Positions 26,927 through 37,596 of a stretch of 64,000 nt of DNA are shown here, in pieces (within the stretch, counting starts at the first letter, position 1; every line of letters begins with the position of its first letter). The notes under the pieces are model-generated. The model worked only from the letters and a program-made list of their open reading frames with translations, was not told the DNA's origin and did no database searches. A program made the translations under genes and the position numbers. Source of the DNA: Paramarasmius palmivorus (Eukaryota > Basidiomycota > Agaricomycetes > Agaricales > Marasmiaceae); contig JAYKXP010000002.1 in assembly GCA_037176845.1 (NCBI GenBank), positions 372,001 through 436,000 of the forward strand, in the 5' to 3' direction.

Positions 26927-27149
26927 CCATTGCATGTTGCTGAAGGGGTATTTTGAATAATGTATCGTTATGTATTTTATCTATACTGTTGTATTTGATC
27001 TATAGCTTTCAGGTTCTGAATCATCAACCGTCTCATCTATCTTTTCATTCTGGCGCCGCCAGCAAGGTTTTTTGACGTCGACAGCTGGGCGAACGGTACA
27101 ACCCAGATCAATCTATGCGCAAACATTTTCGGCTTCCCGAGTTGGTTCT

Positions 27150-27434
27150 AGGATCCGCCAGAGTATGGCTTGATCCATGGCCGAGACATGTATACGACGC
27201 CATTCATACATGGCAAGTAGTCAGAGGCTTCAGTCCCGTAAACACGGATTCTGCTCGTTCTCTCGAACGCCACCTGCCACAGCTCAAGCCACTGAAGAGG
27301 AGGTATTCCTTCAGGGAAGCCACTAATGATACGATGCTTTCAACAAAGTGTAACGATATCCTGAATACTTTTACTGTACTAGAAAAATTGCAATCGATGT
27401 TGCCATGGTGGGAAGTTGCAACAGGTATATGATC
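27150..27434 (+). pseudogene. 3' relic of the hypothetical family encoded at 41.4-43.4 kb
   Basis: The frame 27115-27432 resembles the last two exons of the gene ending at 43355. WLDPWPRHVYDAIHTW matches WLRSWLSSVYTTLYDW; WQVVRGFSPVN matches WQVACGFDPTT; LPQLKPLKR corresponds to EPELEILRPK. After the intron position, LPWWEVATGI matches SSWWEAIPGSGI. No matching upstream exons are visible at 26930-27110, so this looks like a truncated paralogous copy. Confidence 0.55.
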
Positions 27435-27496
27435 TGCATTTCTACTATGATTTATCAACGGTGAGCGTATTATAAATACCGAAAAGAAATCGCGTT

Positions 27497-28888
27497 CTAA
27501 TATTCCGGGTCAGAACCCCAAATTTCTTCTTCTATTTCTTCTCGTGTCTTCACATGATACCTGAACGATGGACACAACAACTCGCGAGTCGCTTTGCAGA
27601 GAACCTTTTCCGCGAAACCTCGAAAATGTCTTTGTCCGGTTTCATGTAGATATTCTACATTCTTTTCACGCCCACAGACAATAGAAACATCGATGTCGGA
27701 ATACAGCGCTTTCAGGGAGGACTCTAGGCCTGTATCTTGAAGGATGCGACTGAAGGTCACAAGACCCTTATCTGACACCCGTTCGAGTCGTTGAAGATTT
27801 GGGATATTCAGGTGAACCAACGTGGGAGGGGGAGATGAGAGCATAGGCGACAGTGCGTGCATCGGAAGCTGTAGTGTTAAGTGGGTCAACGAAAGCATGT
27901 GGCTCGAAGAGCACATATATCTGGGAAATGCCCGGAAAACTATGATCTTGGTATGTAAGCAATCTACTCTCGCCAATAGCAAGTGCATACCTTCAGAAGA
28001 CCTGACATAAAACCCATTTTCATCCAAGATGATAAGTTCTGTTGCATTGGGGCCTGCGGAAAGCAGGTCGAACACCACTCGTATGGCTCGCTCGTTCGTT
28101 CTAAGGAGTTCACGACAAGTAAGGGATTGTAGATTCGGAGCTGGCGTGCAGTTATACAACAACTCCGAAATGCAATCCGACTTGAAGTCGATATCGAGCT
28201 TCACGAGTGCCGGTACCTCGGAACCGCGAGACATTCGTTCGCCCGGATGGCCGTGCTCATTGAGATCAACCCCTTGAATGGTCAGTCTGCCTATACACAA
28301 TGTTTTCAACCCCGGAGCGAATTCACGAATAACCATCCAGAAATTGTCGAAGGTGTCACATATGACATGCACCAGCTTCAACATGGTTACCGAGGTGAAT
28401 TGCTGGAAGAGTGGGAAGGGGATAGTGGATAATTTGGATTCGGGAATGGTTTGCTCCTTCGAAGTTGCTTGGTTGGCATCGCTCGCTTCTGAGTGAGAAA
28501 TGTGGGCATAGCGCACTTCCAGTTCCTCCAATGACTGGAAGAGAGTCTGGGCAATTGTGGTATTGCTGTCTTGTGAAAGCGAGGAGGCGCACCATCGTAA
28601 GAAATGGACACTCGCATCGGGTCCACGATCGCTTTGAAATAGAAACCCATCCATTATAAGGCTCTTCGGCCTGAAAGACGGCATACTCGTACGGGGAGAG
28701 GCAATGAGATTCTTGAATACCTCATGCCTGCCTCTGTACAGGGAAGCATAAATGCGAAGCTTGGGCAATAAAAACGTCCTCGCAACAGCCAGCCAGCCAC
28801 GAGATACTAATGTGCACGAACGTAGCGTATCTGGGTCATCCGATGCGAGTTCGACAATTATGTAGACTATTTCTGGTGGGAGATGCAT
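27497..28888 (-). CDS. F-box protein (mushroom-type, LRR-like)
   Basis: Likely SCF substrate receptor of the large, rapidly evolving agaricomycete F-box families. The N-terminus MHLPPEIVYIIVELASDDPD followed by LRSCTLVSRGWLAVARTFLL is the F-box. Leucine-rich segments follow (VTMLKLVHVICDTFDNFW, VPALVKLDIDF, MLSLTHLTLQLPMHAL). It ends EIEEEIWGSDPEY. The frame extends upstream to 28975, but that start is TTG and crosses a probable leader intron (GTGAGT near 28966 to CAATAG near 28909), so I take ATG 28888. A 51-nt segment near 27938-27988 has donor GTATGC and acceptor CATAG and stays in frame, so it may be an intron that is removed. Confidence 0.78.
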   Translation of the reverse strand: MHLPPEIVYIIVELASDDPDTLRSCTLVSRGWLAVARTFLLPKLRIYASLYRGRHEVFKNLIASPRTSMPSFRPKSLIMDGFLFQSDRGPDASVHFLRWCASSLSQDSNTTIAQTLFQSLEELEVRYAHISHSEASDANQATSKEQTIPESKLSTIPFPLFQQFTSVTMLKLVHVICDTFDNFWMVIREFAPGLKTLCIGRLTIQGVDLNEHGHPGERMSRGSEVPALVKLDIDFKSDCISELLYNCTPAPNLQSLTCRELLRTNERAIRVVFDLLSAGPNATELIILDENGFYVRSSEGMHLLLARVDCLHTKIIVFRAFPRYMCSSSHMLSLTHLTLQLPMHALSPMLSSPPPTLVHLNIPNLQRLERVSDKGLVTFSRILQDTGLESSLKALYSDIDVSIVCGREKNVEYLHETGQRHFRGFAEKVLCKATRELLCPSFRYHVKTREEIEEEIWGSDPEY

Positions 28889-29258
28889 TGGTAGTGCGTA
28901 GTCGCCCCTATTGCATGATTTAGTACCTAGTAATATAATCAGTCCAGAAAGGCCATACCAACTCACAGCAGTCAAAGTAGAGTGTCCCTCTCAGAGAACT
29001 TGCACAGTTGCAAAGAAGGGCGAACACAACGATGTAGTGGCGGAAGGAAAGAAAGAGAAGCGCTTACTTTTATAGTTTCCCGCCGTACTAAACCCTAGCG
29101 CTTAGCCCCTGTGTCAAATGAATGAGTCGCCCGAAATCCTTGGTCTTTAGATACAACATAATGTACGGAAAATGTGACTGTATAATTCCTGTTCTACTGA
29201 ATATGATCCCAAATCTCGCTCGCCGACGAAGTAATAACACAATACTTGACCAATGACC
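28889..29258. other. Leader and upstream region of the F-box gene
   Basis: This holds the probable 5' leader intron just upstream of 28888 and ordinary intergenic sequence. A TATA-like TTTATAG is read on the plus strand near 29068. No separate gene is seen. Confidence 0.4.
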
Positions 29259-30060
29259 CTAACAACTGGCGAGTGATGCCGCAGCGAACCGTCTTTGTAA
29301 AATTCTGAAATGTCGCAGCGGCGAGCCGCTTTCGAGAGTCCGAATCCTTACACTGCCAAAGGCGTCATGCATCATGCTTGAGAAGCTGCCATGTGTCTTG
29401 AGCGCCTGAACCATAGAACTTCGACTCGTTAGTTGTGGTGTCATCAAATCAATCACGTACCTATCTCTGACTCCAAGTAGCCTGCCTCGTCCAAGAGAAC
29501 TTTCCTTTCTTTGCGTGTCGGTGATAGTGAATCAACTACGATGCCTATGACTGGTTCACTCGCGTTATAAGTGAAAGGTTGGACGGTAAAGGGTGCAGCA
29601 ATAGATCAAATCCCCAGCACAATCTGACAAGAGATCGACCTTGAGCTTGAGAGTGCCGGGATTTTGGAACAGCGTTTCCCCAGACAAGCATCCTCGCCAG
29701 CCTCTTGGTCTTGGACGGCGAAACCACGAACAATTGCCCGGAAATCGCTAAAAGTGTCGCATATGACATGTGTTTCAATACAGTCGCATTGATTGTCGAA
29801 GGAACGAATATCTTCGGAATCGGTGGCCTGCACGCCCGTTCGCTGAATAGACAATGCGGTTAGATCGCAGTTCCAGTTTCTCCAAGGATACAAACAAGGT
29901 TAGGCAATCGTGTCATCTCCTGGCAGCGTTGATACACACTCCGAAAGCCGGGTTTTTGACGTGCAGCTGCCCTCGTTACTTTGAGATTTTGGGCCCGGAT
30001 AGTGGTATAGTTGTAAGAGAAAAAGAAACGAGGTTCCTGAGCAGGATTGCGCGATAAACA
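29259..30060 (-). pseudogene. Disabled second copy of the neighbouring F-box gene
   Basis: Fragments on the minus strand match the F-box gene at 27497-28888 but in shifting frames with stops. LEKLELR corresponds to LEELEVR, THVICDTFSDF to VHVICDTFDNF, and CSKIPALSSSRSISCQIV to SEVPALVKLDIDFKSDCI. No intact F-box N-terminus remains upstream. The best matched part is about 29600-29900; the 29259-29560 part is assigned by position only. Confidence 0.55.
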
Positions 30061-30414
30061 TCGATGCGCACGGAACGTATGCAGAAACAGCGACCTGGCT
30101 ATGACGAGCCAGACACGATACCAGCGTGCATGAGCGTAGTGTCAGGTATGGCAGATTATTTCTTGTGCGGGATTATACACATGGTCCCTGTCGTTGGAAT
30201 GAGTGTCTAGAATTTTTAAAAAATGGTGGTGGTTTTGAAGAAAAGAGACTGAAGCTCTTGGTTGATACCTGTTTTCCTAATTCGGCATAAGAGTTCCCAC
30301 CTGCCTTGCGCTTATGGGCCGAGACTTGGCGTCACCAGACATCTTTCCTCTGAACGACTGATGCGTTTATTCTGCACCGTCCACTAGTGTATTCCTCTCT
30401 CATCAGTATCCTGG
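30061..30414. other. Intergenic, BUD6 upstream region
   Basis: No gene is seen. The sequence just before the BUD6 ATG (about 30370-30410) is pyrimidine-rich. Confidence 0.5.
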
Positions 30415-33400
30415 AATGGCTTCAAGGTCCACAGCATCCTCTAGTACCGCCGTCAGCTCCAGGCGCGATACACAGTCATCTAGCAAGAGCGAACGATCGT
30501 CTAGTAAAAGCAGCGGAACTAGCAGCGTGCGTTCTTGACAATTTCCTATTCTTCTAAGCTTTGCAAATTCATCTTCTCCGTAGCCTGCAGTCGAATCCGC
30601 TGTTACAAGGCTACTGGTTTCCATAAAGCAGCTTTTAGAGGCGTTAACAGATTGGAGTAATATCAAGGTGCGTTTTGGTCTTTGACGTTCCTTGGATAAC
30701 TTATCGACCACATTTTTCAACTGTTTTGGCACACAGGTAGACGAGAACTATGTCAGCGATGTTTATGTACGGCTGGGGAACAACTTCAACGCTGCGGTCG
30801 CTGCGTTTGGTGCATTTAATATCGATATGAGGTATGTTTGTCCCATCTTCTATTAGTCCCTTTTGGCATCTCAATACCAATTCCATTCTTTCTTGCAGTG
30901 AACTCTTGTCAATTCCAGATGACTTGCGAAACGTTCTCGAACAATGCTTATCCGAAGACGCCACCGTAGAAAACCTCGAAGTATACCTACCTACCGTTCG
31001 TGGAATCATCACCAACCTTCTACAAGGCCTACGTGGAAAGCAGTCCATCTATCGACGGATAGTGTCCGACCACAGACATCGTTCATCGGATCAAGCTACG
31101 CATCAAAAAACCGAAAGCAGGTCGTCACGGTCTTCCCGGCGTGATACAGGTCACCGAAGTCAATTGTCTCGGAGTACCGTTGCAGAAGATGAAAGAGAGC
31201 GTCCGGAACGAGAAACTGTTCGAAGAAGCACACCGACCTCACGGCGGAGAGATGGGGCATCGGTTGGCAATGCAGAGGAAGCCTTTGTTGGTGGATTCTC
31301 TCCGCGTGTCACCTCACAACCTATTCAGGAGCCTGGAGAGGCTCCGTCGCCAAACGACATGCCCAATCCATTTGAGCGGAAACACGCATCCACACCTCCT
31401 ACAGACGGTCCTCAACTACATTCACCTCCTCTGCCGACTAGTACATCACTTGACGGCTTCTCGGTTCCCACAACACCCCCGGTTCCAGCAAATGTCAAGC
31501 GATATTCGCTCGTGGACAAACCCATAGCCCCGCCAAGCGTTGTTGTAGAACCTTCAAGTCCTGATCCGGAGAGTTTACAGCAACAGCAGCAGCAACACCA
31601 ACCCCAACAGAACGGTGACACATCACCACCACCTCCACCAGATACACCAGGTTCAGATGTGCCACCACCAGAAACACCACCGATGGAGGCCTCCCAAGCA
31701 CCTGCTATGGCAAGCTCTCTCGCTGCACTCAAGAGAAGCGAAACCCTCGAACGTCGAGCATCGAAACGATTCTCTACCTACAACATCTCCAAGATCACCG
31801 GGGTAGGCGGCCGAGAAAGATCTCAACGCGGACAGGCGAATCGACGGTCCTTGGCAGTTTCGTCTGCCCTGACACCCGGTGAACTAGCTGTTTTGACCGA
31901 GGTTGATGATGAGGAACCGACGAGTTTGGCTGCAAGACGTGACGATTCACGATCGCGGAGTAGACCCGTCACACCTGATAATAGACCTCCGCCTGTTCCT
32001 CCTCTTCCTTCGACACCGGCAAGGACACCGGAGCCACCGTCGGTCACACCTGAACCCGTTATCAGAATTTCTGGGGATGCTGAGCCACCGGTACAACAGC
32101 GCGCAGATGGCAAGATAACAGTGTTCCTCCAGCTGGGCAGAGAAGTAAAGAAGGCTGTGATTGAACCGGGATTGTCAATATCGTCTATGAGAATGTTGTT
32201 CGTGGACAAGTTCTCTTACAACCCCGGCTTGGAGAATTTCCCTGCGATATACATTCGCGATCCCTCAAGTGGTGTTCAATATGAGCTGGAGGATATGGAC
32301 GAGGTCAAAGAAAAGTGTTTACTTTCTTTGAATATTGAGCGTGAGTACTCTTATACCCTGGTCTTTTCTCAGTAAATCTAACATTCTTCATAGCTCTCGA
32401 CCAGATCAAACAGCACATCGATACCCAAATAACTAGTCTCTCCCAGGATATCAAAGAGCTACGATCAGTCGTAGCCAACAACCAACGCCAGTCTGCCCAC
32501 TTATCCCCAATAATGACCTCCCCTCTCGCCGAAAGCACACCTGCCCCCAATCGGCCCACAGATCGACAGTTCCAAAACGTCGCTCGAAGACTATCACGCT
32601 TCGTCGCCAGTAATGGTCCTACCCCCACCACCGCCTTTTCGCCGCCGTATATGATGAGTAGCATCCAACCCCAAACCACCGGCGGACAACTCCAACCCCA
32701 GATGACAGGCGGTTCCGTTCTCTCAGATTACTCAACGCGCGTCGTATCGGATCTCAAAGTCCAATTCGACGAAGTCCAGAATCTGCGTAGGGATTTGGGT
32801 ATCATGCGTCAGCTCTATACAGAGTTTATGAACCAGACCAAGGAGTCTCTCAATACGCTTCGTGGACAAACGCAGTCCGTTAAACAACTCGCTAATTCGA
32901 AAGTGGGTGGTGCGCGTGGGTATATTGATTCTGGGAAACAGAAACTCGATTTGAGGACTCAGAATGTGTTGACGGAGGTGGAAAAGTTGCAGGATACAGT
33001 CGAGAGTCTAAAGGACGATGTGCTCAAGAGGCATATTAGCCCCAAGGCTACGCATGTCAAGACGATAAAGACGGATATGGAGACTGTTGCTGCAGAGTTG
33101 GAAAGTCTCAAGGAGCATGTCAAGACTATTAAACCGATGTGGAAGAAGACATGGGAAGAAGAACTGCAGAATATAGTCGAGGAACAGCAATTTATGACAC
33201 ATCAGGAAGAGTTTTTGCAGGATTTGATTGAGGATCATAAAGCTGTTGTCGAGGTGTTTGGGCATGTTGAGCAGGTGATATCACTTAGAGGGACGGGATC
33301 TGGAAGGAGAGTGAATGGAAGGGGTTTTAGGCCTCCGCCACCGGAAGAAGGACATGGGGGGTTGAGTACGGTAATGTTGGAGATTAAGGGTGCGAATGTG

Positions 33401-33628
33401 GATCCGGAGAAGAGGATGAAGGCGATTGAGGCGAACCAGAGGAATAGGCAGAAGGAACTGGCGAGTAGGTCGGATGAGTTGCAAGCCGAGTTGACGGACT
33501 TTGTGAGCCAGAAGAAGCTGAAGATGACTGGTGGCGCGGAGGAGGCGGAAAGGGTGAGACAGAAGAGGAATGATATGACTTTGAAGGCTATGTTCTCAGG
33601 AGGTGGTGATGACTCTTTGGGCATGTAG
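30415..33628 (+). CDS. BUD6: Bud6/Aip3 actin-formin cofactor
   Basis: Polarity factor that binds actin and formins and promotes actin-cable nucleation at growth sites. The N-terminus is Ser-rich (MASRSTASSSTAVSSRR), then a conserved helical module over small exons (VTRLLVSIKQLLEALTDW, VDENYVSDVYVRLGNNF). A long disordered Pro/Ser region contains a glutamine run near 31577-31610. The C-terminal AIP3 domain follows: GKITVFLQLGREVKKAVIE, FPAIYIRDPSSGVQYELED, then coiled coil (VVSDLKVQFDEVQNLRRD, LEKLQDTVESLKDDV-type text), VIEEQQFMTHQEEFLQ-like EEQQFMTHQEEFLQDL and EKRMKAIEANQRNRQKEL. It ends GGGDDSLGM. Five exons; the ATG at 30415 opens the Ser-rich exon. Confidence 0.93.
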
Positions 33629-33956
33629 TGTTGTTTGCACAGACTAGGCGATGCTTGATGGACAGCGGTGAACGTTCTTTTGATTTCTTTCTTTGGGTTA
33701 CTATCAAACTTTCCTTTCATTTTCATGCACTCACGTACATAATTTATCTCTTACATCCGTGCTATGGATTTACCATTCGTTGAGGAGCAGGAATGTACAT
33801 TTGTCAAGATTAGTTACTCGATAATAGGGTATCTCGAATGTAGCTATGCATGATATTTCTCTTTGACCCTGGGCCGCTGGTGAGGGACCTCAGATCTCAT
33901 GATGCCGACGAAGCAATGGATACTCACGGTAAATCGCCCAGCATGGTACGAATACT

Positions 33957-34330
33957 CTAAATGGCTCTCCCGACAGCCGTATAATCGATCTCCGTCGACG
34001 CTAATGTCTTTGAATCGTCAGAGGCCTGCTCTTGTTGCCAAGCATCCGCCATGAAAACGTCCTCCGCGGTCTCTGAAGGCGTCGAGTTCTCATTGAGAAG
34101 AGGCTTAGATTTACGCCGGCCGCGGAATGATTTGGTCTTCATCACTAGGCGACCAATCCATTGGACGGGGCTTCTAAACATTCAATATCCCAAAAAGATC
34201 AGCATCGCTTCGACGAGTAACATAACGCGAAGTACACTTACGACGCCGAGGATCTTTGACGCCTCGGTGAAGAGGTTTCACCGGGTAGTTGCACATGCCT
34301 GGGGGTGAGAATAATGTATGAAAGATTGAA
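33957..34330 (-). CDS. Small hypothetical gene, partial model
   Basis: No family is recognised. The terminal exon reads SPVQWIGRLVMKTKSFRGRR and ends STEIDYTAVGRAI with a stop at 33957. A 67-nt intron (GTAAGT near 34245 to TTTAG near 34180) joins it in frame to a segment reading HVQLPGETSSPRRQRSSAS. That segment follows a possible acceptor (CACCCCCAG near 34305). The first exon was not found. It is convergent with BUD6, and the Arg/Lys-rich composition gives no function. Confidence 0.35.
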
Positions 34331-34836
34331 GGACATCTTGCGGCGGTAGGGAAGGAACGAGATAGAGGCCTCCAAGGCGATTATGTAGCAGACCGAAGAG
34401 CCTTTTCGAAGTTCATAAGAAGCTCAGATGCCCGATGCTTGCTCAGCTGCACAAGATAACAAGGAGGCCAAAGAGATACAGATATAACAATCGTAGGACC
34501 ATTTGACGATTACCAGTGGCTAGAAAACAAGAGCCAGAACAAGAACCACGCCTGGATGGTGGTCAAAGCAAGAGTAACTAGCCGCCGATGCCGGAGGGTG
34601 ATGACGCCGAAAAGGGGCCGGATACCCCGGTGAGTGCTAAATTTGGGGTGCTTCCATGCCGCACGGAGTACAGCCCATGTCGGCAAGGTACCGGATGATT
34701 CTCTGCTCCGCGATGTCAACATTGACCCGAACTGCCATGAACGCAAATACGCAAATTTCTCGCAATCCGTCAGATTCTGGACCTTATCTGTTTCGATACG
34801 CTTCTAGAGCTCCCAGGGTGTACATATAAATACCTC
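34331..34836. other. Intergenic, no confident gene
   Basis: A minus-strand ATG at 34739 opens a short frame (MAVRVNVDIAEQRIIRYL, 33 codons). It could be a first exon of the small gene at 33957-34330, but I could not connect them. A TATAAATA at 34825-34832 on the plus strand marks a possible start site for the next transcript. Confidence 0.35.
34825..34832 (+). promoter_or_regulatory. TATA box upstream of a small ORF
   Basis: TATAAATA lies directly upstream of the ATG at 34837, so the transcript probably begins after that ATG. That argues the 84-codon frame is a leader rather than the product. Confidence 0.35.
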
Positions 34837-35091
34837 ATGTCGGTTGGTTATTCCATTCCCCAGGACTCTTGTCTTCCTGCTTGCTTTTCTGCTCCACCTT
34901 TACTCCAATTCTTGCCGTTGTCAAGGAAGATCAACCAAGCCAAGATCTACTTCGACTTGTTTAGACAATCGTCGGTGGCACTGCGCAGCATCTCACATTA
35001 CATACCACAACTCCAACGACGTGAGTCGGGCGTCTCGTCATCATGCGTTCATATGTTGACAGTCACTATAGCCACGCACAAAATCAGCTGA
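34837..35091 (+). other. Small ORF of doubtful coding status
   Basis: An 84-codon ATG frame (MSVGYSIPQDSCLPACF, ending ATIATHKIS-like text) follows TATAAATA by only 5 bp. No family, repeat or signal is convincing. An overlapping frame with a signal-peptide-like start lacks an ATG (it opens with TTG). The transcript may be non-coding or the 5' leader of the gene starting at 35209. Confidence 0.2.
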
Positions 35092-35109
35092 ACTACCCTC
35101 GTTCAGTGA

Positions 35110-35117
35110 TATATAAA
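35110..35117 (+). promoter_or_regulatory. TATA box of the small gene at 35209
   Basis: TATATAAA lies 92 bp upstream of the ATG at 35209, typical spacing for genes in this window (compare the histone genes). Confidence 0.5.
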
Positions 35118-35208
35118 CATCTATACTTGTGCGTCATCAAAAGTTTTTCTTTTCCACCCAATACTCAAGTACACATCTCAGTTTGCTTGAAACTCGTCGC
35201 TAGCCAAA

Positions 35209-35607
35209 ATGTCGCAACCAGCAGTCATGCGCAATGTACGAGTTCCTCCAGACCGATTGCGATACCTGCGTACTGATTTGAAACGCGCTATCAGGCTTTC
35301 ACTCGTCAAACCACTTCCGCGATGATCTCTTCAGACATCAAAAACACCCGCTCAGGGAACACTGCAGAGTCTCTTGCTGCCCTTGAGAGTACGTTCTCGC
35401 GTTCAGCCTTACCTCCTACATCACCCTTATCATTGCAATAGACCTCAACAACAGCAACAGACAGTATCCCCCTGATATCATCCAAGAACGTGCCGCATTG
35501 TGCGTACTTGGCATTTCCGCTTGCTATCTCCCGTACACTAACCAAATTTGCCTTTATTCAGAGAACGAATCGTCCAAGCGTTTTCGACCCGCATTAGTGG
35601 CGAGTAA
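35209..35607 (+). CDS. Small spliced hypothetical protein (about 74 aa)
   Basis: Too finely spliced to show as a long open frame. Four exons join in frame: MSQPAVMRN; AFTRQTTSAMISSDIKNT through ESLAALE; NLNNSNRQYPPDIIQERAA; and LERIVQAFSTRISGE then TAA at 35605-35607. All three introns have standard donors (GTACGA, GTACGT, GTGCGT) and acceptors; the last has an ACTAAC branch. The consistent phase across three introns is the main evidence for a real gene. The product is hydrophilic and helical with no signal peptide. Function unknown. Confidence 0.55.
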
Positions 35608-37596
35608 TCAACCCATACGCGCCCATACTCCTTGCATCTACCCATCTGTACCACCAACATGCATGTCATATGTTGTAACTTTATTATATTGTATATGTCA
35701 CCCATCTTCACCTCCTTCGCTTTCGATGTAATTGTATCTTATATTCATTCGTTTAACCTTGTAACTTATAAACGTAGTTAGCACTTTCTTCAGAATCAAC
35801 TCGGATCTCTGCTCAGAGCTGTGAAATACCCGTTCTACTCCCGAGCCTCTCGCTAAACTCAACCGGTGTATGTGAATATGACCTCTGTTAGCTCTATTAC
35901 ATGTACAAGGTACACAATCTTGATACACACCTCCTAAGTCAGATCGGAAACGCTTTGTGGAGACGCGATAGAGCGATGGAGAGCACGAGTTCAGCTCTTC
36001 GCCTTCAAGAATCAAGATCGCAAAAGTTCCGCCGTCTCTGATAACACCAGCCGCTCACAGATAGCGTTCCGGTTTTCCGTACTAGTGTCAAACGGAGACG
36101 GGAGGTTCTGGTCAAATTCCGGAGTGCGCATCGGCCGCTCGCACTAGGAGGTGAAGCGGAGTAGCGCAACCTGCAATTCGCTATCCGAGTCGCGTGTTAT
36201 TCGTGAGGCAGTTTTGGGGTGATGAGACTTGAGATCTTGAGACTTGAAGTGTGGTGAGTCACGACTCACTAGTCACTTGTACAATGTCATCTGCCAATCG
36301 CGAAAATATGAACGTTAGACACCAGGCGCCAAGGAAGAAGCTAGTAAGAGATCGTATGCTGTGGATGTACCAAGCCGGAACCGAGGCCTTGAGGCTGGTC
36401 ACTGGAACACCTCAGTACGTCCGGGTTACTCGGGATACCTGAAAGAGCAGTAATGAATGGGCGTCAGAGATTGCTGCTGTATGTATACAGTTACCAACGT
36501 GTAGAAACTTGTATTACTCCCGTTGCTCAAGTCTAGAAAACAATTACATGCGGTTTGAACGTTTGAACCTGGGCCTGAAATCTCCGTCGAATACTGAGCT
36601 ATCCATAAGGAGCTCGAGGCTGGCGTCTACGGCCTGGTATTGGGCTGTGGTGTTACTCCCGAGCGTCCCGCGTACATCCTCCAGAGTCGTTTGTCCAAGG
36701 GGTTCGGGTTTTAGCGCCTATTCAGGACTTTGGGTGGCTGTTGTACGTGGTAGATCGAAGTTGCGTAGGGGATGTGGTCAGACCCTAGTATTTGGCCTGG
36801 ATACTACGCAGCCCCCTTCAGAATACGTCCCGCAGCAGGGTTCTTTTGGATCTTCTCCGGGAACTCGGGTTGGTGCAGGCCTAATTCACAAGTATTGTAG
36901 CATTCTGGATCGTTTCATGGGCTTAAAGGAGTAGATTCTTGTGGGTGAACTCGTGAACTCTATATTTAGGTTGATAACGCTCACCCTAGCCCAGTTTCTA
37001 CTGCAATAACGCCCATTTGTCCAGAACAGCAATTTCAAAAGATGCCATTAGGGGTTCTTGAGGTGTTGACCCTTCCAAACAAGTGGAAAATTGCTGACGA
37101 AGGTCGGTCCAGAGAAGGAAGGTCGGAAAAAGCAGAGTGAATTGCGCTAGCATGTCATTTATGTTGCGTACGTTGCGTGCCGATCAGGGTAGTCTGACAT
37201 GGAAAGGTCGCATTTCATTCGAGTTTTGGAGATGTGCACATGTCCAAAGTATCTCCTAGGCTGAATGACAGAGAACACGCACGAGTAGAAGTTAATAGAA
37301 GGATGACAACCTAGTAAGCGCTGGCACTCGGTGAGGATGAACATGCAGAGCACAGACGTACCAGAAGGAGAGTACTCATCATGTTTTGTTTTCAGCTATG
37401 AAGGGATTGAAGCACCGGCGAATGGTTTGTGGTGTCGGAGGCAAGGTGTAAGGCTAGAATAAGCGCCCTGAGGTCCACTCAAGCGCCCAAGTGTATCATG
37501 GTCACGAGAAGGGTACAGTATACAGAATCGAGGCCATCAGAATGGATAGTGGAAATAAAATGTGGTATTTTTCATGAGGATGAGTACAATTAACTA
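35608..37596. other. 2 kb intergenic tract, no confident gene
   Basis: A 52-codon ATG frame at 36284 (MSSANRENMNVRHQAPRKK) and longer plus-strand frames at 36509-36934 show no family features or intron pattern. I see no transposon ends or repeats. Confidence 0.45.

Noticed and set aside
28889..28975. N-terminal extension of the F-box protein
   Set aside because: The start is TTG, and the segment contains a likely leader intron (GTGAGT to CAATAG).
31412..31732. Antisense frame over BUD6 rich in Gly, Val and Cys
   Set aside because: It is the mirror of the Pro/Gln-rich repeats in the BUD6 exon; a compositional shadow.
33235..33726. 163-codon antisense frame over the BUD6 C-terminus
   Set aside because: It overlaps the conserved AIP3 coding exon in full and has no independent support.
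34844..35059. Cys-containing frame with a signal-peptide-like start
   Set aside because: It begins with TTG, not ATG, and overlaps an ATG frame in another phase.
36509..36934. 141-codon plus-strand frame
   Set aside because: No family, no intron pattern and unusual composition; the region lacks other gene signals.
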